From: Xylocopa sonorina
Taxonomy: Eukaryota; Arthropoda; Insecta; Hymenoptera; Apidae
Direction of reading: 5' to 3'
NCBI RefSeq assembly: GCF_050948175.1
Contig: NW_027490394.1
Coordinates: 186,001 to 250,000 of the forward strand
DNA: 64,000 nt
The notes beneath the pieces are model-generated. The model saw only the letters and a list, made by a program, of their open reading frames with translations. It was not told where the DNA came from and did no database searches. The translations under genes were made by a program, and so were the position numbers. Positions 34,764 through 49,124 of the stretch are shown in pieces; position 1 is the stretch's first letter, and the number at the start of each line of letters is the position of its first letter.

Positions 34764-36042
34764 TCTTAAAACGAGATATCGCATCTCATTTCGATGTTTC
34801 ATGATAACATATAATATTCATTGCGAAGTGTTATGAATACCTCGCATACACTACAAATGAATGTAAATGCGACACTTCCTTCCTAGGAAATAGCGTCTGC
34901 AGATGTCTACGTATCGTAGCAATAGAGTGCTAATGCTTCTTAAAACGCGATATCGCATCTCATTTCTATGTTTCATGATAAGATATAATATTCATTGTGG
35001 ATTGTTATGTATACCTCGTATTCACTTCAAAAGTATGTAAATGCGACACTTCCTTGCTAGGAAATAGCGTCTGCAGATGTCTACGAATCGTAGCAATAGA
35101 GTTCTAATGCTTAAATCGCGATGTCGCATCTCATTTCTATGTTTCATGATAAGATATAATATTCATTGTTCAGTGTTATGTATACCCCGTATGCACTTCA
35201 AAAGAATGTAAATACGACACTTCCTTGCTAGGAAGTAGCGATGGCAGATGTCTACGTATCGAAGCAACAGATTTCTAATGCTTCTTAAAACGAGAATCGC
35301 ATCTCATTTCGATGTTTTATGATAAGATATAATATTCATTGTGGAGTGTTATGTATACCTCGTATTCACTTCAAAAGAATGTTAATGCGACACTTCCTTG
35401 CTAGGAAATAGCGTCTGCAGTATTCTACGTAGCGTAGCAATAGAGTTCTAATGCTACTTAGAACTCGATATCGCATCTCATTTCTATGAATCATGATAAG
35501 ATGTAATATTCATTGCGAAGTGTCTTGTATACCTCGCGTACTCTTCAAATGAATGTAAATGCGACACTTCCTTGCTAGGAAATAGCGATGGCAGATGTCT
35601 ACGTATCGAAGCAACAGAGTTCCAATTCCTCTTAAAACGCGATATCGCATCTCATTTGTATGTTTCATGATGAGATACAATATTCTTTGCGAAGTGTCAT
35701 GTATACTTCGTATTCACTCCAAATCAATGTAAATGCGTAGCTTGCTTGCTAGGAAATAGCGTTTGCAGATGTCTACGTATCGAAAGCAATAGATTTCTAT
35801 TGCTTCTAAAATCGCGATATCGCATCTCATTTCTATGTTTCACTATAAGATATATTATTCACTGTGCAGTGATATGTATACCTCGTATTCACTTCAAGAG
35901 AATGTAAATGCGACACTTCCTTGCTAGGAAATAGCGTCTGCAGATGTCTACGTATCGTAGCATTAGAGTTCTAATTCCTCTTAAGACGCGATATCGCATC
36001 TCGTGTCTATGTTTCATGATAAGATACAATATTAATTGCCAA
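34130..36042 (+). repeat. 11-monomer (about 1912-bp) higher-order repeat, unit 1
   Basis: AGCCAGCTTG at 34744 and 36656 (1912 bp) and CTGCAGTATTCTACG at 35415 and 37328 (1913 bp) show the period; 11 x 174 = 1914. One 1-bp difference is ACGAGAATCGC near 35290 against ACGAGACATCGC near 37203. The unit overlaps the tail of the 33-monomer unit 2. Confidence 0.9.
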
Positions 36043-38055
36043 GTGTCATGTAAACATCGTATTCACTTCAGAACAATGTAAATGCTACACTTCCTTGCTA
36101 GGAAATAGCGTTTGCAGGTGCCTACGTATCGAAGCAATAGAATTCTAATTCTTCTTAAAACGCGATATCGCATCTCATTTGTATGTTTCATGTTAAGATA
36201 CAATATTCATTGCGAAGTGTCATGTATACCTCGTATTCACTTCAAAGCAATGTAAATGCTACACTTCCTTGCTAGGAAATAGCGTTTGCAGATGTCTACG
36301 TATCGAAGCAATAGAGTCCTAATGCTGCTTAAATCGCCACATCGCATCTCATTTCTATGTTTCACTATAAGTATATAATATTCATTGTGGAGTGTTGTCA
36401 TAACCTCGTCTTCACTTCAGAAGAATGGAAATGCGACACTCCCTTGCTAGGAAATAGCGTTTGCAGATGTCTACGTATCGTAGCATTTGTGTTCTAATGC
36501 TTCTCAAAACGCAATATCGCATCTCGTTTCTATGTTTCATGATATTATATAATAATCATTTCGAAGTGTCATGTATACCTTGCATACACTTCAAGTGAAT
36601 GTAAATCCGACACTTCCTTGCTAGGAAATAGCGTTTGCATATGTCTACGTATCGTAGCCAGCTTGTTATAATGCTTCTTAAAACGAGATATCGCATCTCA
36701 TTTCGATGTTTCATGATAACATATAATATTCATTGCGAAGTGTTATGAATACCTCGCATACACTACAAATGAATGTAAATGCGACACTTCCTTCCTAGGA
36801 AATAGCGTCTGCAGATGTCTACGTATCGTAGCAATAGAGTGCTAATGCTTCTTAAAACGCGATATCGCATCTCATTTCTATGTTTCATGATAAGATATAA
36901 TATTCATTGTGGATTGTTATGTATACCTCGTATTCACTTCAAAAGTATGTAAATGCGACACTTCCTTGCTAGGAAATAGCGTCTGCAGATGTCTACGAAT
37001 CGTAGCAATAGAGTTCTAATGCTTAAATCGCGATGTCGCATCTCATTTCTATGTTTCATGATAAGATATAATATTCATTGTTCAGTGTTATGTATACCCC
37101 GTATGCACTTCAAAAGAATGTAAATACGACACTTCCTTGCTAGGAAGTAGCGATGGCAGATGTCTACGTATCGAAGCAACAGATTTCTAATGCTTCTTAA
37201 AACGAGACATCGCATCTCATTTCGATGTTTTATGATAAGATATAATATTCATTGTGGAGTGTTATGTATACCTCGTATTCACTTCAAAAGAATGTTAATG
37301 CGACACTTCCTTGCTAGGAAATAGCGTCTGCAGTATTCTACGTAGCGTAGCAATAGAGTTCTAATGCTACTTAGAACTCGATATCGCATCTCATTTCTAT
37401 GAATCATGATAAGATGTAATATTCATTGCGAAGTGTCTTGTATACCTCGCGTACTCTTCAAATGAATGTAAATGCGACACTTCCTTGCTAGGAAATAGCG
37501 ATGGCAGATGTCTACGTATCGAAGCAACAGAGTTCCAATTCCTCTTAAAACGCGATATCGCATCTCATTTGTATGTTTCATGATGAGATACAATATTCTT
37601 TGCGAAGTGTCATGTATACTTCGTATTCACTCCAAATCAATGTAAATGCGTAGCTTGCTTGCTAGGAAATAGCGTTTGCAGATGTCTACGTATCGAAAGC
37701 AATAGATTTCTATTGCTTCTAAAATCGCGATATCGCATCTCATTTCTATGTTTCACTATAAGATATATTATTCACTGTGCAGTGATATGTATACCTCGTA
37801 TTCACTTCAAGAGAATGTAAATGCGACACTTCCTTGCTAGGAAATAGCGTCTGCAGATGTCTACGTATCGTAGCATTAGAGTTCTAATTCCTCTTAAGAC
37901 GCGATATCGCATCTCGTGTCTATGTTTCATGATAAGATACAATATTAATTGCCAAGTGTCATGTAAACATCGTATTCACTTCAGAACAATGTAAATGCTA
38001 CACTTCCTTGCTAGGAAATAGCGTTTGCAGGTGCCTACGTATCGAAGCAATAGAA
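36043..38055 (+). repeat. 11-monomer higher-order repeat, unit 2
   Basis: Matches 34130-36142 nearly base for base until about 38055, where the sequence changes from the expected CTAATTCTTCTTAAAACG to CTAATGCTGCTTAAATCG. Markers include CGCGTACTCTTCAAATG, GCGTAGCTTGCTTGC and CGAAAGCAATAGATTTC. Confidence 0.9.
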
Positions 38056-39589
38056 TTCTAATGCTGCTTAAATCGCGATATCGCATCCCATTTCTATGTT
38101 TCATGATAAGATATAATATTCATTGTGCAGTGTTATGTAAACCTCGTATTCGCTTCAAAAGAATGATAATGCGTCACTCCCTTGCTAGGCAATAGCGTTT
38201 GCAGATGTCTATGTATCGTAGCAATAGGGTTCTAATTCTTCGTAAAACGCGATATCGCATCTCATTTCTACGTTTCATGATAAGATATAATATTCATTGC
38301 GAAGTGTCCTGTATACCTCGCATACACTTCAAATGAATGTAAATGCGACACTTCCTTGCTAGGAAATAGCGTTGGCAGATGTCTACGTATCGAAGCAATA
38401 GAGATCTACTGCTTCTTAAATCGCAATATCGCATCTCATTTCTATGTTTCATGATAAGATATAATATTCATTACGAAGTGTCATGTATACCTCGTATTAC
38501 TTTCAAGAGAATGTAAATGCGACACTTCCTTGCTGGGAAGTTACGTTTGCAGATGTCTACGTATCGAAGCAATAGAGTTCTAATGCTTCTTAAATAGCCA
38601 TATCGCATCTCATTTCTATGTTTCTTGATAAGATATAATATTCGATGTGGAGTGTTATGTATACCTTGTATTCACTTCAAAAGAATATGAATGCGACGCT
38701 TCCTTTCTAGGAAATAGCGTTTGCAGATGTCTACGTATCGTAGCAGTAGCGTTCTAACGCTTCTTAAAAAGCGATATAGCATCTCATTTCTATGTTTCGT
38801 GATAAGATATAATATTCATTGCGAAGTGTCACGTATGCCTCGTATTCGCTTCAAAACAATGTAAATGCGACACTTCCTTGCTAGGTAATAGCGTTTGCAG
38901 TTGTCTACGTATCGTAGCATTAGAGTTCTAATGCTCCTTATATCGCGATATCGCATCTCATTTCAATGTTTCATGATAAGATATAATATTCATTGCAAAG
39001 TGTCACTTATACCTCGTATTCACTTCAAAAGAATGTCAATGCGACACTTCCTCGTTAGGATATAGCGATTGCAGATGTCTCCCTATAGAAGCAATTGATT
39101 TCTAATGCTTCTTAAATCGCGATAACCCATCACATGTCTATGTTTTGTTATAAGGTATAATATTCAATGTGGAGTGTTGTGTATACTTCGTATTCACTTC
39201 AAAAGAATGTGAATGCGGCACACCCTTGCTAGGAAATAGTGTTTCCGGATATCTACGTATCGTAGCAATAGAGATCTAATGTTTCTTAAAACGCGATATC
39301 GCATCTCATTTCTATGGTTCATGATAAGATATAATATTCATTGCGAAGTGTCACTTATACATCGCATACACTTCAAATGAATGTAAATGCGTCACTTCTT
39401 TGCAAGGAAATAGCGCTGGCAGATATCTACGTATCGAAGCAATTGAGTTCTATTGCTTCTTAAAGCGAGATATCGCATCTAATTTCTATGTCTCACGATA
39501 AGATATAATATACATTGTGGAGTGTTATGTGTACCTGGTATTCACTTCAAAAGAATGTAAATGCGACACTTCCTTGCTAGGAAATAGCG

Positions 39590-39830
39590 TTTGCAGATGT
39601 CTGAGTATCGAACAAATAGAGTTCTAATGCTTCTTAAAACGCGATATCGCATCTTATTTCTTTGTCGCATGATAAGATATAATATCCATTACGAAGTGTT
39701 ATGTATTCCTCGTCTACACTTCAAATGAATGTAAATGCGACACTACCTTTCTAGGAAATTACGTTTCCAGATGTTTACGTATCGAAGCAATAGAGTTCTA
39801 ATGCTTCTTAAATCGTCATATCGCATCTCA
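39590..39830 (+). repeat. Segment duplicated at 42696-42930
   Basis: Shared private variants are GATGTCTGAGTATCGAA, TGTCGCATGATAAG, ATATCCATTACGAAG, ACACTACCTTTCTAGG and GATGTTTACGTATCG. The offset is about 3106 bp. ATATCCATTACGAAGTGTT also occurs in the 8.47-kb, 12.12-kb and 16.1-kb monomers, suggesting older shared ancestry. Confidence 0.8.
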
Positions 39831-40458
39831 TTTCTATGTTTCATGATAAGATATAATATTCATTGTGCAGTGTTATGTATACCTCGTATTCACTTCAATT
39901 AAATGTAAATGCGACACTTCCCTGCTAGGAAATAGCGTTTCCAGATGTCTACGCATCGAAGCAAGAGAGTTCTAATGCTTCTTGAAACGCGATATCGCAT
40001 CTCATTTCTATGTTTCACGATAAGATATAATATTCATTGCGAAGTGGCATGTATACCTCGCATAAACTTCAAATGAATGTAAATGTGCACTTCCTGGCTA
40101 GGAAATAACGTTTGCAGATGTCTACGTATCGAAGCCATAGAGTTCTAATGCTTCTTAAATCGCGATATCGCATCTCATTTCTGTGTTTCATGATAAGATA
40201 TAATATTCATGGTGCAGTGTTATGTATACCTCGTATTCACTTCAATTGAATGTAAGTGCGACACTTCCTTGCTAGGAAGTAGCGTGTACAGATGTCTATG
40301 TATCGAAGCAATAGAATTCTAGCGCTCCGTAGAACGCGATATCTCACCTCATTTCAATGTTTCATGATAAGATATAATATTCATTGTGGAGTGTTATGTT
40401 AAGCTCGTATTGGCTTCAAAAGGATGTAAATGCGACACTTCCTTGCTAGGAAATAGTG

Positions 40459-40580
40459 ATTGCAGATGTCTACGTATCGAAGCAATAGAGTTCTAATGCT
40501 TCTTAAAACGGAATATCGCATCTCATTTCTATGTCTCATGTGTGTCATGTATACCTCGTATTCACTTCAAAAGAATGTAA
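40459..40580 (+). repeat. Truncated monomer with a roughly 23-bp deletion
   Basis: At about 40540 the sequence passes from CTATGTCTCATG directly to TGTGTCATGTATACC. It thereby lacks the usual GATAAGATATAATATTCATTG stretch. The short repeat CATG or TGTCATG at the edges suggests a slippage-type deletion. It is the largest within-monomer deletion I noticed. Confidence 0.8.
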
Positions 40581-43500
40581 ATGCGACACTTCCTTGCTAG
40601 GAAGTAGCATTTGTAGAAGTCTACGCATCGAAGCAATAGAGTTCTAATGCTTCTTAAATCGCGGTATCGCATCTCATATCTATGTTTCATGATGAGATAT
40701 AATATTCATTGTGCAGTGTTATATATACCTCGCATTCACTTCAGTAGAATGTAAATGCGACACTTCCTTGCTAGGATATATCGACGGCAGATGTCTACGT
40801 ATCGAAGCAGCAGAGTTCTAATGCTTCTTAAATCGCCATATCGCACCTCATTTCTATGTTTTATGATAAGATATAATATTCATTGCGGAGTGTCATGTAT
40901 ACCTCGTATTCTCTTCAAAAGAATATAAATACGACACTTCCTTGCTAGGAAATAGCGTTTGCAAATGTCTACGTATCGTAGCAATATAGTTCTAATGCTT
41001 CTCAAAACGCGATATCGCTTCTCATTTCTATGTTTCATGATAAGATATAATATTCATTGTGGAGTGTTATGTTAACCTCGTATTCACTTCAAAAGAATGT
41101 AAATGCGATACTTCCTTGCCAGGAAGTAGCGTTTGCAGATGTCTACGTATCATAGCAACAGAGTTCAAATGCTTCTTAAAACGAGATATCGCATCTCATT
41201 TCTATGTTTTATGATAAGATAGAATATTCATTGCGGAATGTCATGTATACCTCGCATACACTTCGAAAGAATGTAAATACGACACTTACTTGCTAGGAAA
41301 TAGCTTCTGCAGATGTCTACGTATAGTAGCAATGGTGTTCTAATGCTTCTTAAAACACGATATTGCATCTCATTTCTATGTTTCATTATAAGATACAATA
41401 TTCATTGCGGAGTGTCGTGCATACCTCGTATTCGTTTCAAAAGACTGTAACTGCGACACTTCCTTGCTAGGAAGTAGCGTTTGCAGATGTCTACGTATCG
41501 AAGCAATAGAGTTCTATTGCTTCTTACAACGCGATATTGCATCTCATTTCTATGTCTCATGATAAGAAATAATATTCATTGCGAAGTGTTACGTATACCT
41601 AGTATTCACCTAAAAAGAATGCAAATTCAACACTTCCTTGCTAGGATATAGCGTCTGCAGATGTCTACGTATCGAAGCAATAGAGTTCTTATGCTTCTTA
41701 AATCGCGATATGGCATCTCACTTCTACGTTTCAAGATAAGATATAATATTCTTTGTACAGTGTTATGTATATCTCGTATTCACTTCAATAGAATGCAAAT
41801 GCGACAGTTCCTTGCTAGGAACAGCGTCTGCAGATATCGGCGTATCGTAGCAATAGAGTTCTAATGCTACTTAAAACGCGATATCGCATCTCATTTCTAT
41901 GTTTCATTATAAGATATAATATTCATTGCGGAGTGTCATGTATACCTTGTATTCTCTTCAAAAGAATGTAAATGCGACACTTCCTTGCTAGGAAATAGCG
42001 TCTGCAGATATCTACGTATCGTAGCAATAGAGTTCTAATGCTTCTTAAAACGCGATATCGCATCTCATTTCTATGTTTCATGATAAGATATAATATTCGT
42101 TGCGAAGTGTTATGTATTCCCCGTCTACACTTCAAATGAATGTAAATGTGACACTTACTTTCCTGGAAGTAGCGTCTCCAGATGTCTACGTATCGAAACA
42201 ATAGAGTTCTTATGCTTCTAAAACGAGATGCCGCATCTCATTTCTATGTTTCATGATAAGATATAATATTCATTGCGAAGTGTCGTGTATACCTGGTACT
42301 CACTTCAAAAGAATGTAAATGCGACACTTCCTTGATAGGAAATAGCGTTTGCAGATGTCTACGTATCCTAGCAATAGTGTTCTAATGCGTCTTAAAACGC
42401 GATATCGCATCACATTTCTATGTTTCATGATAGGATGTAATATTCATTGCGAAGTGCCACTTATGCCTCGCATACACTTCAAGTGAATGTAAATGCGACA
42501 CTTCATTGCTAGGAAATAGCGTTTGCAGTTGTCTACGTATCGAAGCAATAGAGTTCAAATGCATCTTAAATGGCGATATCGCATCTCATTTCTGTGTTTC
42601 ATGATAAGATATAATATTCATTGCGGAGTGTTATGTATACCTCGCATACAATTCAAAAGAATGTAAATGCGACTCTTCCTTGCTAGGAAAGAGCGTTTGC
42701 AGATGTCTGAGTATCGAAGAAATAGAGTTCTAATGCTTCTTAAAACGCGATATCGCATCTCATTTCTATGTCGCATGATAAGATATAATATCCATTACGA
42801 AGTGTTATGTATTCCTCGTCTACACTTCAAATGAATGTAAATGCGACACTACCTTTCTAGGAAATTACGTTTCCAGATGTTTACGTATCGAAGCAATAGA
42901 GTTCTAATGCTTCTTAAATCCCGATATCGCATCTCATTTCTACGTTTCATGCGAAGATATAACATTCATTGTGGAGTGTTATCTATACCTCGTATTCACT
43001 TCAAATGAATGTAAATGCGACACATCGTTCCTAGGAAATAGCGTTTGTAGACGTCTCCGTATCGTAGCAATACATTTCTAATCCTTCTTAGAACGCGATA
43101 TCGCACCTTATTGCTATGTTTCATGTTAAGATACAATATTCATTGCGAAGTGTCATGTATATCTCGCATGCACTTCAAATGAATGTAAATGTGATACTTC
43201 CTCGCTCGGAAATAGCAATGCCAGAGTCTATGTATCGAAGCAATAGAGTTCTAATGCTTCTTAAACCGCGATGTGGCATTTCATTTCTATATTTCGTGAT
43301 AAGGTACAACAATCATCGTGGAGTGTTATGTATACCCCGTATTCACATCAAAAGAATGTAAATGCGACACTTCCTTCCTAGGAAATTGCGTTTGCAGATG
43401 TCTATGTATCGAAGCAATAGTGTTATAATGCTTCTTAAATCGCGATATCGCATCTCATTTCTATATTTCGTGATAAGATATAATATTCATTGTGGATTGC

Positions 43501-46500
43501 TATGCATACCCCGTATTCGCTTCTAAAGAATGTAAATGCGACACTTCCTTTCTAGGAAATAGCGTTTCAAGATATCTACGTATCGTAGCAATAGAGATCT
43601 AATGCTTCCAAAACCGCGATATCGCATCTCATTTCTATGTTTGATGATAAGATGAAATAGTCACTGCGAAGTGTCATGTATACCTCGTATTCACTTCAAA
43701 AGAATGTAAATGCGACACTTCCTTGCTAGGAAGTAGCGTTTGCAGATGTCTACGTATCGAAGCAATAGGGTTCTAGTGCATCTTAAATCGCGATATCGCA
43801 TCTCATTTCTATGTTTCATGATAAGTTATAATATTCATTGTGGAGTGTTATTTATACATCGTATTCACTTCAAAAGATTGTAAATGCGACACTTCCTTTC
43901 TTGGAAATATCGTTTCAAGATGTCTACGTATCGAAACAATAGAATTTTAATGCTTCTTAAAACGGGACACCGCATCTCATTTCTATGTTTCATGACAAGA
44001 TATAATATTCATTGCGAACTGTCATGTGTACCTCGTATTCACTTAAAGAGAATGTAAATGCGACACTTCCTTGCTAGGAAATAGCGTTTGCAGATTTCTC
44101 CGTATCGAAGGAATAGGGTTCCAATGCTTCGTAAATAGCGATATCGCATTTCATTTCTATGTTTCGTGATAAGATATAATATTCATTGTGGAGTGTTATG
44201 TATACCTCGTATTCACATTAAAAGAATGTAAATGCGACACTTCCATGATAGGAAATAGCCTTTGCAGATGTCTACATATCGAAGCAATAGAGTTCTATTG
44301 CTTCTTAAATCGCGATATCGCATCTCATTTCTATGTTTCATGATAAGATATAATATTCATTGCGAAGTGTTATGTATACCTCGTATTCCTTTCACAAGAA
44401 TGTAAATGCAACCCTTCCTTGCTAGGAAATACCGTTTGCAGGTGTCTACGTATCGTAGCATTAGAGTTCTAATGGTTCTCAAAACGCGATATCGCATCTC
44501 CTTCCTATGTCTCATGACAAGATATAATATTCACTGCGAAGTGTCATGTATACCTCGTATTCACTTGAAAACAATGTAAATGCGGCACTTCCTTGCTAGG
44601 AAGTAGCGTTTGCAGATGTCTACGCATCGTAGCAATAGAGTTCTAATGCTTCTCAAAACGCAATATCGCATCTCATTTCTATGTTTCATGATAAGAGATA
44701 ATATTCACTGCGAAGTGTCATGTATACCGCGTATTCACTTTAAAACAATATAAATGCGGTACTTGTATGCTAGGAAATAGCGTTTGCAGATGTCTACGTA
44801 TCGTAGCAAGAGTTCTAATGCTTCTTAAATCGTGATAACACATCTCACTTCTATGTTTCATGATAAGAGATAATATTCATTGCGAAGTGTCATGTATACC
44901 TCGTATTCACTTCAAAAGAATATAAATGCGATACTTGCATGCTAGGAAATATCGTTTGCAGATGTCTACGTATCGTAGCAAGTGTTCTAACGCTTCTTAA
45001 GACGTGATAACGCATCTCACTCCTATGTTTCATGATAAGAGATAATATCCATTGCGAAGTGTCATGTATACCTCGTATTCCTTTCAAAAGAATGTAAATG
45101 CGACACTTCCTTGCTAGGAAATAGCGTTTGCAGATGTCTACGTATCGAAGCAATAGAGTTCTAATGCTTCTAGAAACGCGATATCGCATCTCACTTCTGT
45201 CACATGATAAGATGTAATATTCACTGCGAAGTGTTATGTATACCTCGTATTCACTTCAAAAGAATGTAAATGCCACATTTCATTGCTAGGAAGTAGTGTT
45301 TGCAGATGCCTACGTATCGGAGCAATAGAGTTCTAGTGCTACTTAAATCGCGATATCGCATCTCATTTCTATGTTTCATGATAAGACGTAGTATTCATTG
45401 CGAAGTGTTACGTCTACCTCGTATACACTTCAATGAATGTAAGTGCGACACTTCCTTGCTAGGAAGTAGCGTTTTTAGTTGTCTACGTATCGAAGCAGCA
45501 GAGTACTGATGCTTCTTAAATCGCGATATCGCATCTCATTTCTGTGTTTCTTGATAAGATACAAAATTCATTGTGAAGTGTCATATATACCTCATATTCA
45601 CTTCAAAAGAATGTAAGTGCGACACTTCCTTGCTAGGAAATAGCGTTTGCAGATGTCTACGTATCGTAGCAATAGTGTTCTAATGCTTCTTAAAACGAGA
45701 TGTCGCATCTCACTTCTATCTCTCACGATAAGATATAATATTCATTGCGAAGTGTTATGTATACCTCGCATTCACTTCAAAAGAATGTAAATGTGACACT
45801 TCCTTGCTAGGAAATAGCGTTTCCAGATGTCTACGTATCGAGACAATAGAGTTCTACTGCTTCTTAAAATGAGATGTCGCAACTCATTTCGTGTCTCACG
45901 ATAAGATATAATATTCATTGCGAAGTGTCATTTATACCTCGTATTCACTACTAAAGAAAGTAAACGCGGTACTTCGATGGTAGGAAATAGCGTTTGCAGA
46001 TGTCTACGTATCGTAGCAAGAGAGCTATAATGCTTCTTAAAACGATATATCGCATCTCTTTTCTATGTTTCATAACAAGATAAAATATTCATTGCGAATT
46101 GTCATGTATTCCTCGTATTCACTTCAAGCGAATGTAAATGCGACCCTTGCTTGCTATTAAATAGCGTTTGCAGATGTCTACTTATCGTAGCAATAATGCT
46201 CTAATGCTTCCTAATTCGCGATATCGCATGTCATTTCTATGGTTCATGATGAGATATAATGTTCATTGCGAAGTGTATTGTATACCTGTATTCATTTCAA
46301 GAGAATGTAAATGCGACTCTCCCTTGCTAGGAAATAGCGTTTTTATATGTCTACGTATCGGAACAGTAGAGTTCTAATGCTTCTTAAAACGCGATATCGC
46401 AACTCATTTCTATGTTTCAGATAAGATATAATATTCATTGCGCAGTTATATGTATTCCTCGTATTCACTTCAACAGAATGTAAATGCGACACTTCGTTGC

Positions 46501-46689
46501 TAGGAAACAGCGTTTGCAGATGTATACGTATCGAAGCAATAGAGTTCCAATGCTTCTTGCATCGTCAAATCTCATCTCATTTCTATGTTTTGTGATAAGA
46601 TATAATATTCATTGCGAAGTGTCATGTACACCTCGTATTCACTTCAAAACAATTAAATGCGACACTTCCTTCCTAGGAAATAGCGTTTG

Positions 46690-47906
46690 CAGATGTCTAC
46701 GTATCGAAGCAATAGAGTTCTAATGCTTCTTAACTCGCGATATCGCATCACATTTCTATGTTTCGTGATAAGATATAATATTCATTGCGAAGTGTAATGT
46801 ATACCTCGTATTTACTTCAAAGGAATGTAAATGCGGCACTTCCTTGCTAGAAAATAGCGTTTGCAGATGTCAACGTATCGAAGCAATAGAGCTCTAATGT
46901 TTCTTAAAACGCGATATCGCATCGCATTTCTATGCTTCATGATAAGATATAATATTCATTGTGGAGTGTTATGTGTACCTCGTTTCACTTCAAAAGAATG
47001 TAAATGCGACACTTCCTTGCTAGGTAATTACGCGTCCTGATGTCTACGCATCGAGGCAATAGAGTTCTAATGCTTCTTAAAACGCGATATCGCATGTCAT
47101 TTCTATGATTCATGTTAAGATATAATATTCATTGCGAAGTGATATGTATACCTCGTATTCACTTGAAAAGAATGTAAGTGCAGCACTTCCTTGCTAGGAA
47201 GTAGCGTTTCCAGATGTCTAGGTATCGTAGCAATAGGGATCTAATGCTTCTTAATGCGCGATATCGCTTCCCATTTCTATGTTTCATGATAAGATATAAT
47301 ATTCATTGTGGAGTGTTATGTATACCTCGTATTCACTTCAAAAGAATGTGAATGCGACTCATCCATGCTAGGAAATAGCGTCTGCAGATGTCTACGTATC
47401 GTAGCAATAGAGATATAATGCTTCTTAAAATGCGATATCGCATCTCATTTCTATGTTTCATTATAAGATATAATATTCATTGCGAAGTGTCATGTATACC
47501 TCGCATACACTTCAGATGAATGTAAATGCGACACTTCCTTGCTAGGAAGTAGCGTTTGCAGATGTCTACGTATCGAAGCAATAGAGTTCTAATGTTTATT
47601 AAAACGCGATATCGCATCTCATTCGTGTGTTTCATGAGAAGATATAATATTCATTGCGACATGTCACGTATACCACGTATTCACTTCAAAAGCATGTAAA
47701 CGCGACACATCCTTGCTAGGAAATAGCGTTTCCAGACGTCTACGTATCGAAACAATAGAGATCTAATGCTTCTTAAATCGCGATATCGCAACACATTTCT
47801 ATATTTCGTGATAAGATATAATATTCATTGTGCAGTGTTATGTATACCTGGTATTCACTTCAAAAGAATGCAAATGCGACACTTCCTTGCTAGGAAATAG
47901 CGCTTG
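46690..47906 (+). repeat. 7-monomer (1218-bp) higher-order repeat, unit 1
   Basis: AGTGTAATGT occurs at 46791, 48008 and 49226, spacings 1217 and 1218 (7 x 174 = 1218). Unit markers are CTTAACTCGCG, AATTACGCGTCCTGATG, TGCAGCACTTCC, CTTCTTAATGCGCG, GTTTATTAAAACG and ACATGTCACGTATACCACG. Unit 1 is slightly more diverged from units 2 and 3 than they are from each other. Confidence 0.93.
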
Positions 47907-49124
47907 CAGATGTCTACGTATCGAAGCAATAGTGTTCTAATGCTTCTTAACTCGCGATATCGCATCTCATTTCTATGTTTCGTGATAAGATATAATATTC
48001 ATTGCGAAGTGTAATGTATACCTCGTATTTACTTCAAAGGAATGTAAATGCGGCACTTCCTTGCTAGAAAATAGCGTTTGCAGATGTCTACGTATTGAAG
48101 CAATAGAGCTCTAATGTTTCTTAAAACGCGATATCGCATCGCATTTCTATGCTTCATGATAAGATATAATATTCATTGTGGAGTGTTATGTATACCTCGT
48201 ATTCACTTCAAAAGAATGTAAATGCGACATTTCCTTGCTAGGGAATTACGCGTCCTGATGTCTACGCATCGAGGTAATAGAGTTCTAATGCTTCTTAAAA
48301 CGCGATATCGCATGTCATTTCTATGTTTCATGTTAAGATATAATATTCATTTCGAAGTGATATGTATACCTCGTATTCACTTGAAAAGAATGTAAGTGCA
48401 GCACTTCCTTGCTAGGAAGTAGCGTTTCCAGATGTCTAGGTATCGTAGCAATAGAGATCTAATGCTTCTTAATGCGCGATATCGCTTCCCATTTCTATGT
48501 TTCATGATAAGATATAATATTCATTGTGGAGTGTTATGTATACCTCGTATTCACTTCAAAAGAATGTGAATGCGACTCTTCCATGCTAGGAAATAGCGTC
48601 TGCAGATGTCTACGTATCGTAGCAATAGAGATATAATGCTTCTTAAAATGCGATATCGCATCTCATTTCTATGTTTCACTATAAGATATAATATTCATTG
48701 CGAAGTGTCATGTATACCTCGCATACACTTCAAATGAATGTAAATGCGACACTTCCTTGCTAGGAAGTAGCGTTTGCAGATGTCTACGTATCGAAGCAAT
48801 AGAGTTCTAATGTTTATTAAAACGCGATATCGCATCTCATTCGTGTGTTTCATGAGAAGATATAATATTCATTGCGACATGTCACGTATACCACGTATTC
48901 ACTTCAAAAGCATGTAAACGCGACACATCCTTGCTAGGAAATAGCGTTTCCAGACGTCTACGTATCGAAACAATAGAGATCTAATGCTTCTTAAATCGCG
49001 ATATCGCAACACATTTCTATATTTCGTGATAAGATATAATATTCATTGTGCAGTGTTATGTATACCTGGTATTCACTTCAAAAGAATGCAAATGCGACAC
49101 TTCCTTGCTAGGAAATAGCGCTTG
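47907..49124 (+). repeat. 7-monomer higher-order repeat, unit 2
   Basis: Second tandem unit. It carries GTATTGAAGCAATAG and AGGGAATTACGCG, shared with unit 3 but not unit 1 (which has GTATCGAAG and AGGTAATTACGCG). Unit 1 is therefore the outlier and units 2 and 3 arose by the later duplication. Confidence 0.93.

Larger units (their letters stand above)
38056..46689 (+). repeat. Diverged satellite zone (about 50 monomers)
   Basis: Monomers here are individually diverged and no sustained higher-order period was found. Exceptions are a short duplication (39590-39830 with 42696-42930) and a local run of similar monomers at about 44560-45060 (AAGAGATAATATTCA, TACTTGCATGC). Open frames on both strands (41661, 41923, 43116, 44890, 45300, 46168 and 46484) are read-through of the monomer. 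No non-satellite insertion is seen. Confidence 0.8.
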
